A program made the position numbers and the translations under genes. Below, piece after piece: positions 46,111 to 57,510 of a stretch of DNA of 64,000 nucleotides. Origin of the DNA: Gnetum montanum (taxonomy: Eukaryota; Streptophyta; Gnetopsida; Gnetales; Gnetaceae); contig MNCI01000569.1 of assembly GCA_015680685.1 (NCBI GenBank), positions 93,661 through 157,660 of the forward strand, in the 5' to 3' direction. Each line of letters starts with the position of its first letter. Positions within the stretch are counted from its first letter, which is position 1. The notes beneath the pieces are model-generated. The model saw nothing but the letters and a program-made list of their open reading frames with translations. It did no database searches and was not told the origin of the DNA.

Positions 46111-46975
46111 CAAGATCTATGTAAGTGGATCCTTCCCATAGTAGGCTCATGCCCTTTTTGCCCTTGCATAACCTCAACTAAGGGAATCCATGGGCCCTAT
46201 AGTCAATTTAATGATCATGATAAGTTAAGGACCAACATGAAAGAATCTACTTAAGAACCCCAACACATCAGACTAAGACATAGAGCATAACATAGAACAT
46301 GGTAGTGAGGTGAATTATGGCAGCATGGATGGATGATAGAGAAGGTGGAATGTAGTTCCAAATTAAGGTCATAAGAAGTCTTTTGTGGAATTTGTGTTTA
46401 AAATGACCCAAGAAGTTCCATCCTCAGTCTATCCCAAAACCATCTACTTCCAGTGACTTCACATCACCACTCCAAGAATGGTCCACCACTCAAGACACAA
46501 GAATGTCTCTAAAAAACAACCACTATTCCACAAAAAGATGAAAAGAGAAGTAGGAAGTGAGAGAAAGGGCCTTAGTTAGAGGGGACCTTTAGGCATAGGT
46601 GCATGTCATTCAAGTCCCATAACCAGTGCTTGTAGCCCACTTATTTGTCCAAGGGGTGTGCTTTGAATTCCCATTATTATTATTATTTTGAAATAGGAAC
46701 CAGACCATGCAAGGACTTATTTGTGTTGAAGGGATGTGCTTTGAATTCCCATCATTTTTTTATGGGAACCATACCATGCAATGATGTTATTTAACTTCCT
46801 ATTAGTGGTTGGTGTGGAATAGTAAGAAGTCCATGAAAAACACCCAAGCACTTAAGTAAGTAGAAGAGTATAAAGAGTAATGAGTCCCATTGAAGTCACA
46901 CTCTTTACAAACCTACAATATTGTGTACCCAATATCGAGGGTTCGATATTGGGGGTCTGATATCACAACTCATCA
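46110..46975 (-). repeat. Second-type LTR-like repeat, unit 1
   Basis: Contains GTGGATCCTTCCCATAG..ATGCCC (about 46128), GGCCTTAGTTAGAGG and AACCAGTGCTTGTAGCCCA (46570-46640), then a duplicated GGTGTGCTTTGAATTCCCAT block (46656 and 46735). A GATATT cassette (46931-46965) and the CTCATCA end follow, then a polypurine tract. Unit 2 at 47780-48470 repeats this order up to the cassette. Confidence 0.6.
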
Positions 46976-47197
46976 TACCCCCATGATTGAATGAAAACTC
47001 ATCCTCAAGTTCCTTACAAAATATTGGGAAGGTATGGGTTTACTAACTAAATGGCAACTAACGATGACATGGAATGATAGACTCAAAGTGCCCAGTGAAT
47101 GGATCAACAAACATATTACAACATTGGTGTTCATAACCATTGTGGTGAACACTGTACATAGATGACATCTAGATCCTCATTTGATAGCTTTGAGAGA

Positions 47198-47251
<54 letters not shown>

Positions 47252-47779
47252 AAGAAAATGAGGTGTGTTGCTGCCACTGTCAACATTGTGCACACCATTG
47301 TTCATTCCTGGCCATAAGATTAAGCATGTTCTTCATATAAATGCTCTAGCTCTAGTCCATCCCGAGTGCTCACTCCTATCCCAGTCCATTGTTCATGTGA
47401 TCACCATCTGCACACACAACATAGTCACGAATTAGCAAGGATAGATAAGATATAATGCAATTAATACCTTGCCTTAATATGCAACACATTGGCTAGGTTG
47501 TGGGTATGGCAAATACTGAGTTAGGGGTTTGTAACTAATAACTACCCAAGGTGTAGGGGTGAGATAAGTAAGGAAATGGAAAAATTTGCAATAGGCCCCC
47601 ATGACTAAGAGTGAACCTTTAGTAGCAATAGGGTGGAAAATGAAAGAACAAGAAAGATGAGAGAAATAACAATGGTGAAGCCAATAAAAAAAATAGATGT
47701 CATGGATGGGGTGAACGAGAAATAGTTGATTGCAGAAAATGTTTAAGGGAAAGAACTTAACAATTGCACCAAAAAGGAA
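46976..47779 (-). other. Polypurine tract, GA microsatellite and spacer
   Basis: A polypurine tract at 46976-46987, then non-coding sequence with a (GA)n run at about 47189-47250. The frame 47785-47474 shows no domain. This may be the deleted internal part of another element of the copy 1-3 family. Confidence 0.5.
47189..47250 (+). repeat. GA microsatellite
   Basis: About 60 bp of GAGAGA with three small interruptions (GAGT, GCGA, AAAG). Confidence 0.9.
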
Positions 47780-48470
47780 TGCCAATGGATCCTCCCCAAA
47801 GTAGGCTCATGCCCTTTATGCCCTGACAAACCTACAAACCAAAGAGTCTATAGGCTCTAGGAATGACATATGGAAACAATGGTTAAGAACTTACCCACAA
47901 GAGTTTACCAAAGAATAACAATGCATCAACCAAGATATAGACTAATCATAAAATTGACAATGAGGTGGAATATGAAAAGTAATACGGAAAGAGAGAATGG
48001 AATGGAATGGAATCCCAAAATCAAGGTTGTGTAAAGTCCCTTGTGTAGTATGTGATTAAGGTGACTTAATAGTATTCATTCCAAATCCTGATTTAAGACT
48101 AACCACATCCATTGACCTCGCATCGACATACTTGATCAACCCATCCTCCTGAAGCAACAAGAATGCATCAACAGGGCCACCACCATTCCAACAAGGGAAA
48201 GAACAGAGGAGCAGGAAGCGAGAAAAGGGCCTTAGTTAGAGGGAACCTTCAGGCATGGGTAACATATCTTTCCAGTGCCATAACCAGTGCTTGTAGCCCA
48301 TGTTTCTTTTATTAAGTCTAAGGGGTGTGCTTTGAATTCTCACTAGTTTTTTTTTTACATGAGAACCATAGCGGAATGGCGGAAAACCTATGAAAGACAT
48401 CCAAGTAACCAAGAGAAGAGCCAACACAAATCCATCGAACCTGTTGAAGTCACACCCTTTTCAATCCATT
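47780..48470 (-). repeat. Second-type LTR-like repeat, unit 2
   Basis: Parallel to unit 1: GGATCCTCCCCAAAGTAGG (47790), GGCCTTAGTTAGAGG (48228), AACCAGTGCTTGTAGCCCA (48283) and GGGGTGTGCTTTGAATTC (48322), ending TGAAGTCACACCC. A third partial copy lies at 55860-56315. Confidence 0.6.
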
Positions 48471-49035
48471 TAAATATTTCCTTGGTTTGAAGAATACCAA
48501 GCCACCAATTTATTAATAAGTTTACTTAGAAAAAGGGACAATACATTTCCAAAACAAAGGAAAATCATAGAGTTGTATGGATGAATGGGTGACATGGACT
48601 CATTGCCTGTTTTATCAAAAGAACCCATATCTTAGCATCAACATTAAAATTTAAAGGTAAAAGCCAAACATTAGCAATCCACACTATTATAATACAATCC
48701 ACCATCATGAGCACTTATTGTATGATGAGTGAGAGTAGATCAAAAAAATGTAATAGAGAAAGGAATAGTAAAAATGTTAACAATGGTGTAAAACAGAAAC
48801 AAGCAAATATGAAAAATATGTAAAATAAAAATGCATAAAATAAAAAAACAAAGGAATTGAGGGCTTTTAAATGGTTAGCATTAGTGACCCTCTCCCCCAC
48901 GACTGAGTTGGAAGGAGGAGATCCAAAATAATGAGCAAGGTTGTCCATTAATAGAGGTAGTGTGAGTATTGGTCATTCTAGGCTCATGGAAAGGTTTGGT
49001 TTACTGGATGTTGACTAATAATTTCCTATCTAGGC
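48471..49035. other. No gene seen
   Basis: AT-rich. A short CCCTCTCCCCCACGACTGAG block at 48890 resembles 55360-55380. The minus-strand frame at 48715-48948 has no recognisable domain. Confidence 0.45.
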
Positions 49036-49054
49036 TTTCAGGTTTATAGATCAT

Positions 49055-50235
49055 CATGGCCCCTAAAGGGAAAGTTTCATGAATGATATAAAGTCCTTCC
49101 CACAGTGTTTGAAATTTAGTTCATTGTGGCACGTGTGGGATTCCAATATAGAACCTTACCTCCTGGTTGGTATTTGACTTTCCTAATCCTTAGGTCATGA
49201 TGTTGCTTGTTGAAGGCCTTGTGCAATTCATTGGATGGTAGGGTGGCTAATCAGTTCTCATCTAGCAAGTTAAGGTTCATTAATCATTCTTTTTTTGCTA
49301 GACTGAGGTCAAGGTTAAGGTCACATGTTGTAGATAGTGTACAGAGCTCAGCTTGGATAGGAAGTGTTGAAAGTTTACTGTATACTAACTTGTAGGGAGA
49401 ATAGCCTATAGGGAGCTTCCATGTGGAGTGGTAAGCCCAAAGAGCATCATTTAGTTTGGTGCTCTAGTCTCACCTATATTTGTTAATGGTCCATGTCAAT
49501 ATTTTTGTGATCTCCCTATTGGTGACTTGAGCTTGACCATTCACTTGAGGATGATATGGTGTAGTCAGTTTATGCTCAACTCCTAAGCATTGCATCAACT
49601 TTCAAAAAGTTGCACCTGTAAAATGTGTACCATTGTCAGAAATAAGTGCACGAGGCATACCAAACTTGTTTATGATTTTTTGTTGAATAAATCATGTAGC
49701 GGTAAATGATGTACAGTCCATAATAGCGGGTACTTCTACCTATTTTGTAAAATAGTCAACAACAACAATAATGTATGCTTTTCCATTGGAGATCAGTGTA
49801 ATAGGCCCCATAAAATCAATTCCCCATATGTCGAAGGGTTCTAAGGGTTGAATCCATTGTTGTGGACCCTCCATTCTAGCAGTCATTCCCCCATCATGTT
49901 GGTAGTGCTCACAAGATTGGACAAAATGATGAGTGTCCTAGAATAATGTAGGCCAATAATATCCTATAAGAAAGATTTTAATGGTTGTTCATCTCCCAGC
50001 GTAATGACCCCCACAAGGGCCCTCATGAGTGTCTTGGAAAACTCATAATTGATCTACATTGGGAACACACCATTGGACCAAGCCATCGGAACATACTTTA
50101 TAAATTTGTCTGTTGATTTCCATGAAATATTTGGCTTGGTAAAGAAACTATTATTTCTTTTTAACGTCTAACCCTTGTGGTGTTTCTTGTGTGAGAGGAT
50201 AGGTAAGAATGCTACTATACCAACTTGTATTTATG
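49055..50235 (-). pseudogene. G3 integrase
   Basis: HHCC finger region with SCEHYQHDGG (about 49910), then WGIDFMGPITL and YIIVVVDYFTK (first Asp block, about 49750-49830), ALISDNGTHFTGATF (second Asp, about 49630-49660) and HPQVNGQAQVTNREI (about 49530; the usual VE reads VQ, so the catalytic Glu is altered). LNDALWAYHSTWKLPIGYS follows. C-terminal end near 49055-49180. Only scattered stops. Confidence 0.88.
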
Positions 50236-50240
50236 GTTAA

Positions 50241-50735
50241 CTAATTATTTATTACACCTGCAAAGAGGAGTTCATTAGGGAAGCAGTCAGAAATTGAATA
50301 TTCATCATCTTTGTTGCCCCATCTTAACCAAGATAAATGATAAGCAATAACATTCTTGGTGCCTTTATGATCGATCATCATAAGATTGAACTCTTGTAAG
50401 ATAATGAGCCATTGTATGATAAGAGGGCTCACCATTGGTTTTCTCATTAGGAACCAAATTTCACTATGATTCGTGTGTACGAATATCTTATAACCCAATA
50501 CATAGTGCCTAAATTTTTCTAGTGCAAACACCACAGCCATTACTTCTTTTTCTGTTGTGGTGTAATTGAGTTGTGCATTAACAATACTTCGACTTGCATA
50601 GTGAATGTAATAGGGTCGTTTCTAGTCATCTAACTATGTAAGTACAGCTCCTAAAGCAAAGTTGGATCCGTCAATCACTATGTGGAATGGTCTAGACTAG
50701 TCAGGAGCTTGTAGAATGGGTGTTTCTATGAGCTT
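50241..50735 (-). pseudogene. G3 RNase H
   Basis: FHIVIDGSNFALGAVLT (first Asp, about 50650-50695), LNYTTTEKEVMAVVFALEKF (Glu, about 50510-50570) and YKIFVHTNHSEIWFLM (the usual Asp appears as Asn, about 50450-50500). A frame of 99 residues is open over 50540-50241. Confidence 0.88.
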
Positions 50736-51560
50736 CTATTTCAAGGTTTGGAAAGCTAGCTTACATTCTCTAGTCCATTCAAAGGGTACATCCTTCTTCA
50801 TTAATTCTATCAATGGTTTCACAATCTTTGAAAAGTTCTCAATGAAGCATCTATAATAGCCAGTATATCCAAGGAACGATTGGATATCTTTTACAATTTC
50901 AGGTTGACAAGTGATTCCTTGGATGACTTTAATCTTTTTGGGATCTACCTCTATCCCTATTTGTGAAATCCTATGCCCTAACACAATGCCTTCTTGGACC
51001 ATTAAATGGAATTTTTTCCAATTAAGCCTTAAGTTGGTTTCTACACATTGTTTCAGTACTTGCTCTAATTGGTCCAATGCTTGTTCAAAATCTACTATGT
51101 AGGTGGAGAAATCATCCATAAAGACCTCCACACCACTCCCTATTTGCTATTGAAATATACTTAGAACTAGATGCTGAAATGTTGCTGAGGCATTGCATAA
51201 GCCAAATGACATTTGCTTATATGCAAATGTTCCCCAAGGACTTGTGAATGTAGTCTTGGCTTGGTCTTCTGGTGATATTTGAATTTGATTATATCCACTG
51301 TAACCATCCAGAAAACTATAGTAGTAATGCCCTGCAATGGTATCTAAAACTTGGTCAACGAATGGCAATGGAAAATGGTCTTTAAATGTTGCCATGTTTA
51401 GTAGCCTAAAGTCTATAAACACCCTTCATTTACCTTCCTTTTTAGGCACAATGACTAATGGGCTAACCCATTCACTATCAGCAATGGGGTAGATGAACCT
51501 AGCTTTTAGAAGTTGTTCAATTTCTTCTTTAACCACTTGCTTAAGCTTTGGGTTCAGTCA
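50736..51560 (-). pseudogene. G3 reverse transcriptase
   Basis: RVFIDFRLLNMATFKDHFPL, FLDGYSGYNQIQISPEDQAK (first Asp), MSFGLCNASATFQ and VEVFMDDFSTY (51100-51131, YxDD equivalent) are all in place. IVLGHRISQIGIEVDPKKI and FLGYTGYYRCFI follow. Two long open pieces (51422-51147, 51131-50736) are separated by one stop. FMDDFS and IGIEVD are typical of the Tat/Athila branch. Confidence 0.93.
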
Positions 51561-52643
51561 TCTTTACGGTTGTCATTGAGGCTTCATAGAGGGGTTAGTG
51601 TAAATTCTATGTTGACATATCCTAGGATCTATTCCAGTTGATTCAGGATATGACCAATCAAAGGCTTTCAACCATTTGTTTACCATTTTCAGCAGTTTTT
51701 CTTCTTATTGAGGAATGAGCTTAGCATTGATAATTATCGATTTTCCATTCTTGAGAAATGTATATTCCATACCGGTGGGCAACGGTTTTAATCCAAAGGG
51801 CTCTTACTTAAACACATCAAGGATTTTCAACTTCCCCTAGTTGATATTTTTGATGTCAAGACTTGGAAGTTGGCCATGGACTTGCTCTAATGTATCTATG
51901 CTATTGATGTAGGCACAAGTTAAGCTCTCAGTTGGTTCCATGCATATAGTTGAATTACGCTCTTGGTTAATTGTCAGCCACTATGTGCCTTCTTTTCTTG
52001 TGGCTATTGCATATAGGCATCTTTGTATATCCGTTACTTGTGCACACTCGTTGCATGTAGGTAGTGTTAAGTGTTGTACAAACCAGGACCTCTACACGTA
52101 GTTGCACCCTGTGTCACTGTATGTGATGCATGGAACTTTCTTCTTCTCGATCTTTCCAAATGTATTTTCTTTTGATATTTCTAGGGAAAGATCACGTATT
52201 CCTAGGCATGCATCAATCGTGCTTAGCCATGCTCTTCAGATTATGATTGGGAAGTCCCCCTTACAGCTGTTGACTTGAATCACTAGGAAATCGGCTAGAT
52301 ACGACCACCCACAAATAGTGGTGACAATGTCCTTCACTAGTCCTAATGGGATAGTGATGGATTGGTTGGCCAACTCTAAATGAATGTTACTCTTTTTTAG
52401 TGGAGGTAGGTTCCAGACTTTGTACATTTCTTGAGAGATTAACTTAACACTAGAACCTAAATCCATAAGAGCTTTGCAAGGCTCATTCCCAGTGATTTGC
52501 AAATATATAAGAGGAATTCTAGACTTAGAGAATTTCCTAGGAAGATGAATAGCTTTAATCCAATTGGTAATGGCATGGGTTAGCATGAAAATATGTGTTG
52601 GGTGTGGTCTTTGGTTCGAAGGAAGCTCCAAAGGTTCGAACAA
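51561..52643 (-). pseudogene. G3 protease and linker
   Basis: Frame 52643-52236 carries IPLIYLQITGNEPCKALMDL then GSSVKLISQEMYKVWNLPP. The retropepsin DTG reads DLG, a change of a key residue. HLELANQSITIPLGLVKDI and FLVIQVNSCKGDFPIIIG follow. The linker to RT includes CMEPTESLTCAYINSIDTLE (about 51890-51950). The protease would cleave Gag-Pol. Confidence 0.85.
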
Positions 52644-52649
52644 TCATGG

Positions 52650-54065
52650 TGAGACATTTGGACAATTAGTTACTTGTGGTTGTAAGGACTTAGTTGGACT
52701 GTTGGTTCTAAAGAAAGGTCTTTTCTTTGATCAGTTGTCTAAACCAATAGTAGGTTGAGGATTGACAACCCTTGTAGTGGTACGTTGTTGTAGCTAGGTA
52801 GAAAGCTCACCCTACATAGTTGCAGCAAGTGTTAATGGAGCTAAGGGTGGAAGAGGTGCAATCGAATGAGAAGGATAGTTTATTTGTGGAACATCATCCC
52901 TAGGAAAAGGGGTTCTATACTACTTGTGGATCTAGTAGTGAAGTTGAGGATTGACATGACTAGTGGAGTCACATGGAGAGATTGGCTATTGAACATAATA
53001 CCCATATGGGTCAGGTTGATGGTAAGGGTATTGTTAACGTGGTAATGGCATTCCCCATGATTTTGAGTACTACCATTGTTGATATTGTTCATTTGGTTGT
53101 GATGGAGTTCCACTTGGATAATATGTCAAGGGTTAGTGGAATTTCCTTGGATTACCCTGAGGATAAGGTAACCTTCGCGGTGTTTACCGTTTGTTTAATC
53201 ATGGATTTAGTTCATACACCTCATACTCTTGCAGATGTGACACTACTAGGCAACATCCTTTACAATGGTCATATTGGCATATCTCACACCTGCCATCATT
53301 GTCTGTGTTTGAATCCACAATCTCCTCAATGACGGCACATTTGCCCTTACCCTTGTTACGTGCATATTCAACTTTTTTCTTTTTCCTTTTCTCTCAGTCA
53401 CTACCATACTCTCTAGACTCCTCTACTATTTTTAAAACGATTCAAAATTTATCATCTAGGGAATTCCACATTTGATCTACCTTTGTTGATATTTTTGATG
53501 AAAATTTTTGAATGGGCAAAGTTTTCCTATTCACCATCTCTTCAAGTGGTGACTCTTCTTTATTTTCACAAAATATAACTTCCTTCTTTCAAAAGGAAGG
53601 ATCTCTATTATATTCCTCCACACTTTCTCTTTTCCTTAACTCACCTTCCTCTTTGGCAACTTGCTCCAACAATCTTTGTATTTGATGGGCTTTGAGCTTA
53701 GATAACCTTCCTTGGGCATAAGTCCCAAGGGTTCTTCACATCTCGTACCTAAGCTCATCTACAAGATGGTGTAGTTGTTCCCTTTACGAGTAACCATGGC
53801 TAGGGCAACAATGTAATAATGCATAATATTGGCTCATGGTAGCATCCAAGGGTTTGTGTCTTCCTTGTTTTCATCCTTAGATTTTCTTACACAAGTTGGA
53901 CACTCAGGAGTACATTTGATACTTATCATTGAACAACTCCAACATGGTACGCCATCGATGAATGGATTCTAGTTTTAAGGACTGGTACTAGCTTTCTGCT
54001 TCCTTGATGAGTGTCCATGGAAACAACTTTAGTTTTTGCCACTCATTTTCTATATTTTGCAAGGC
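52650..54065 (-). pseudogene. G3 gag (N-terminus displaced)
   Basis: ALQNIENEWQKLKLFPWTLI and IKEAES (about 54000-54060) form the capsid region matching G1 and the gag at 40180. Then comes a Gln/Tyr/Pro-rich tail (about 52850-53160), overlapped by plus-strand shadow frames at 52973-53475. The capsid N-terminus is missing before the N at 54066. It is found on the other strand at 54178-54324. Confidence 0.8.
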
Positions 54066-54066
54066 N

Positions 54067-54324
54067 TAGCCGTGATATATCAACCCTGTTGTATTAGTAG
54101 CTGAGATATCGCAGCGGTCGTGATATCGCAGCCGTGATATTGCGTACGCGATTAGGGTGTGACCAAGTGTAAAATTTTTGCTAATACTTATCAAGTTTTT
54201 GAAAACAAAGGCTGTTAGGATTCCAACAAGGCATCAAAAGAATAGTAGGATCAAAAGACTAGACATGAACAACATCCCACAATTTGAAGGGGGATACAAT
54301 GCTAATCCTCAAAATCATCTACAA
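54067..54324 (+). other. Apparently inverted segment between two N bases
   Basis: Contains, on the plus strand, gag N-terminal sequence RIPTRHQKNSRIKRLDMNN and FEGGYNANPQNHLQ (54208-54324), opposite to the flanking gag. A GATATCGCAG palindrome cassette lies at 54105-54151. Single Ns sit exactly at 54066 and 54325. Turning this segment round would bring gag N-terminus and body together on one strand and put the cassette beside copy 3. Confidence 0.65.
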
Positions 54325-54325
54325 N

Positions 54326-55057
54326 TACAAAGAGAACAAGCTCCATTGATTACACAGTGGATAGGTATGGGATTATTGACTGACTAGAATGGATTCATGC
54401 TGTAGTGTGGAGTGAGACACAACACAAAAGAAAATCTTATGAATACAAAATGGTGGAACTCATGTAGTTCCTTGTGGTGGTGGCTCCTCCATAGGTGTCT
54501 TTCCCTTTTCTTGCACTCCAGGCTTTGAAGCTTGATGGCATTGAAGTACGGCCTAGAGTTTCTCCTCTTGTAAGGCCTTGAGTAACTTGGCATGCATGTA
54601 AGTTTGCACTTGTGCCATAAAGGTAGCCCAATTAGCCTTCTCTTTTTCTTTTGCCACCCCTTTTATTCTCTGTCAATATTTTATTAAGTTGCTTGATTCT
54701 GAAAGTGTCCAACTAGTTCTGAGCAACTTTTGGCCCTGTATTCGGAAGGTTTAATACTTTCAAAATGGCTTGAACAGAGAAATCAATACTCACACGACAA
54801 ATGTTAACTATGGTGCCTTCTTCTTTGTTGTGCCAAAATTGGTACATTTCCCCTAAGTACCAGGCACTGCTTCTAGAGAGGGTATCTCCTGTTGTTGCCT
54901 GCCCGGACCGTACTGTAGGAGGATCTTCTTGATGAACGTTGAATGATTGTTCCTCCTGTTCTGCATGTTGTCCGATAGGATCTTGTCTTCCACCTCTCCA
55001 AGATCATTCGATCGCACCTTAAGCAGGACCTTCCTGTTATCCACGTTTCGGGGCCAT
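54326..55057 (-). pseudogene. Unusual ORF element, copy 3 (internally deleted)
   Basis: Colinear with copy 1 (6255-9081) but missing three blocks. Start MAPK at 55057 followed at once by stops. A small part of the plant-transposon-protein domain (about 54720-54880) and the tail up to 54460 remain. Junctions relative to copy 1 are near 54563-54569, 54715 and 54885. No function is likely. Confidence 0.75.
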
Positions 55058-56315
55058 CTGTAATCATACGGGACCAATTGTTAGTAAGGTTGTTACCAAA
55101 GTTAGGTTATACCTTACTGCTTGCCTTAATAGATTTACTTTATTTCCATGTGATGTTAATTATTGGAAGAACATGTCCCCAAAAGATTATAGTGTTGAGT
55201 CCTCTTTGCTTAGGTGGTTTCCAAATTTAATTTTCTAGTATAACTAAGGGAATGAAATTGGTTTTGACACATTTTCAACTCTTAATTTTAGAACTAATTA
55301 CCCTTAAAGATGTCCTTCAGGAAATGATGAATTTCAAAAAATTTATGCGCTATTCGGCATGTGCCCCCTCCCCCACGACTAAGCTGACACTCCGGGGTCA
55401 AGTAGGTTTAGAAGAAATGAAAATCAGAGTACCAGCGAGCGAGTTATGGATATGAAAGCAAGGGACGCGCAATCGCAAGTCGTAGAGAGAAATTTGAAAA
55501 ACTTCCCCTGCATGAACAATTGCAAATAATGTTGATTAGCACAGGGGGGTCATGTATATATATTTTTATTGAAGTCAGGGCACTTAGAGAATGTACCAAA
55601 TTTTTAATATTTCTTTTGAAATTAAACGATGTACACTAAGGACATCTGGACGATTGTTAAAGGGTTCTAGGGTAATTCAACTAGTTCTGAAGGCACAAAA
55701 ATTTTGATGGTGTGAAATTTATCAATAAGGACCTCGAATGGTAGAGAAAAAGGCTATGTGATGGTAATAAGGAAAAGAAAATTATGAAAAATTAAGCTGA
55801 GGGTAAGAAATTATGTGTTCTAGCTAGAGAATTAATGAAGATTACAAAAAAATTACATAAGTGGATCCTCCCCAAAGCAAGTTTCAACCTATTATGCCCT
55901 TGTGTAATCACACTTAAAGTGTCCATGGGTGCTAGAAGGGTTAATTGTAATCTGCACTAACTCCACAAAACACACACATGTAAATATCACTGGAATGAGA
56001 TGAAAATATTATGTTACATGGGTCACGAGCTACAATTACATGAACAGTGAGATGAGACGAAGTATAGAAAGGGATCGTAGAGATTGGGACATGAGGTATC
56101 TAACCTAGGGCACAATGAATCCTGCGTGTAAAACATGATTAAGGTGTCATTATCCCATCGTTCCAAGATCAGGACCAAGTCCATCTGTCTAAACAATGAA
56201 AAACTTGTTTTCAACTTGACGGTGGAGTTATATTTATAGGCATGAACATGGCCTACTACAGTGTATCTACAATATCATATATTGGGCTACAATATTGTAT
56301 CTATGATAGCATAGT
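55058..56315 (-). repeat. Leader and second-type LTR-like region of copy 3
   Basis: 55058-55340 matches the leader of copy 1, including TACTAAC and TGATTACAG before the ATG. At about 55858 the GTGGATCCTCCCCAAAGC block of the second-type LTR occurs. Near 56230-56315 are a TATA-like box (TATAAATATAAC on the minus strand) and an AATATC cassette. The outer end is not defined. Confidence 0.55.
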
Positions 56316-57425
56316 CCTTAACTTTATCAAACTTCATAACTAAATACACAACATCTCTTGACAATTTTCCTATTCTACATTTTCTAATAATTTTTTACAA
56401 AAAATTTAGTAAAACCTAGAGCAAAAAAATCTTACTGAGCCAAAAATATTAAAATATTTAAAGAAAATAATATTATTAAGAGAAATAATTTTAATTGAAA
56501 TTCCACTATCAATGTTTATGAATCCATAATGCACAAAATTTAAGCATTTTCCTGGACTTATTATTTCTTTATGGATGTGTTGTATGGAATCTAGATGTAT
56601 CAAATAAATATTGGAAATAAATAGAGGAAATTCAAAAGCTTTTTCTACTTGATGAATTTAAAATGTATGGACAAACACAATATGATATTATGCTTCTTGA
56701 AGGAAAGATGATGTTGTTATAGGTTGAAGCCATTTATTAGTTTATAGCCTACACTCATGATCTTTTTGCATTTTCATTGGATAAATACTTTAAAAAGTGA
56801 TGATGAAAACCTATGATAAAGGATGACTTCATGATAGAGTTTTATAGCATAATAAATAGAATATTCAAGAGTGTATTCATTATTCTAATCCTAACCAAAT
56901 TCATAAATTGGTAAAACAAGTAATATTTCAAAACATTGGAAAAGTGTAGAAGAAAGGAAAAAGCATTTCTATTTGAATAGTATCATGAAATGTCTTAATT
57001 GAAATGCAAACTACTTATCTATTGTTATTTACTCATCTTTGATGCACAATTAGCATAGCATAAATAACATCTTATCATTCAAATGTTGAAACATGTAGGT
57101 GGCTTAAAATTCCTCATGAAGAACTAATATGTTAATTATGCAATATAAATAGCATTAAAGATGAATATTATATTTTCCTACAATGTCTTACATTAGAGCA
57201 CATTAGACATAAATGAAATATTGCTTGCAAATTTGGTTTAATTATTTCAAATAATACTAAGAATCCTTAGGAATTTTCTTAATTATGTTTTTAAATCTCA
57301 TAGCATGTATACTTCTACTATCTAGTAGATCTAGAGGGTTTATGAACATTATAAAATTTTAGTTTCATTTATTTAATCACAATCATTTCTACTACATTTA
57401 AGTCAAAGACTTGGGTTAGAGCTTG
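56316..57425. other. No gene seen
   Basis: Very AT-rich; no recognisable frame or repeat. Confidence 0.5.
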
Positions 57426-57431
57426 GGGGTA

Positions 57432-57510
57432 GCCACCTAAAGAGGTTAGGGTTTTGCCCATCTACCAACCCTCCTAGGGCCTTACTTAGTAGGATGAGCA
57501 CTATGTTTCT
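57432..57510 (-). repeat. Dispersed repeat, copy 2
   Basis: Inverted partner of 2693-2770 (GAGGGTTGGTAGATG on the minus strand). Confidence 0.7.

Larger units (their letters stand above)
41251..46975 (-). mobile_element. LTR element copy 2 (single unusual ORF)
   Basis: Minus orientation: 3' LTR 41251-42189, polypurine tract 42190-42201, ORF 42430-45285, then a leader and LTR-like region up to the CTCATCA end at 46969-46975. The two sides are different LTR types, so the right boundary is uncertain. The left candidate target copy is ATTAG (41246-41250), and I do not find its partner. Confidence 0.65.
49040..54065 (-). mobile_element. Ty3/gypsy element G3 (Tat/Athila-like), internal region
   Basis: Minus-strand gag-pol in the order gag, protease, RT, RNase H, integrase, parallel to G1 along its whole length and better preserved. 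No flanking LTR pair is identified. The gag N-terminus appears displaced by an inversion at 54067-54324. Confidence 0.88.

Noticed and set aside
21783-56315. CRISPR-like or satellite interpretation of the recurring LTR starts
   Set aside because: The recurring units are 0.8-1.0 kb, widely spaced, and have target duplications, polypurine tracts or a primer-binding site, so they are LTRs.
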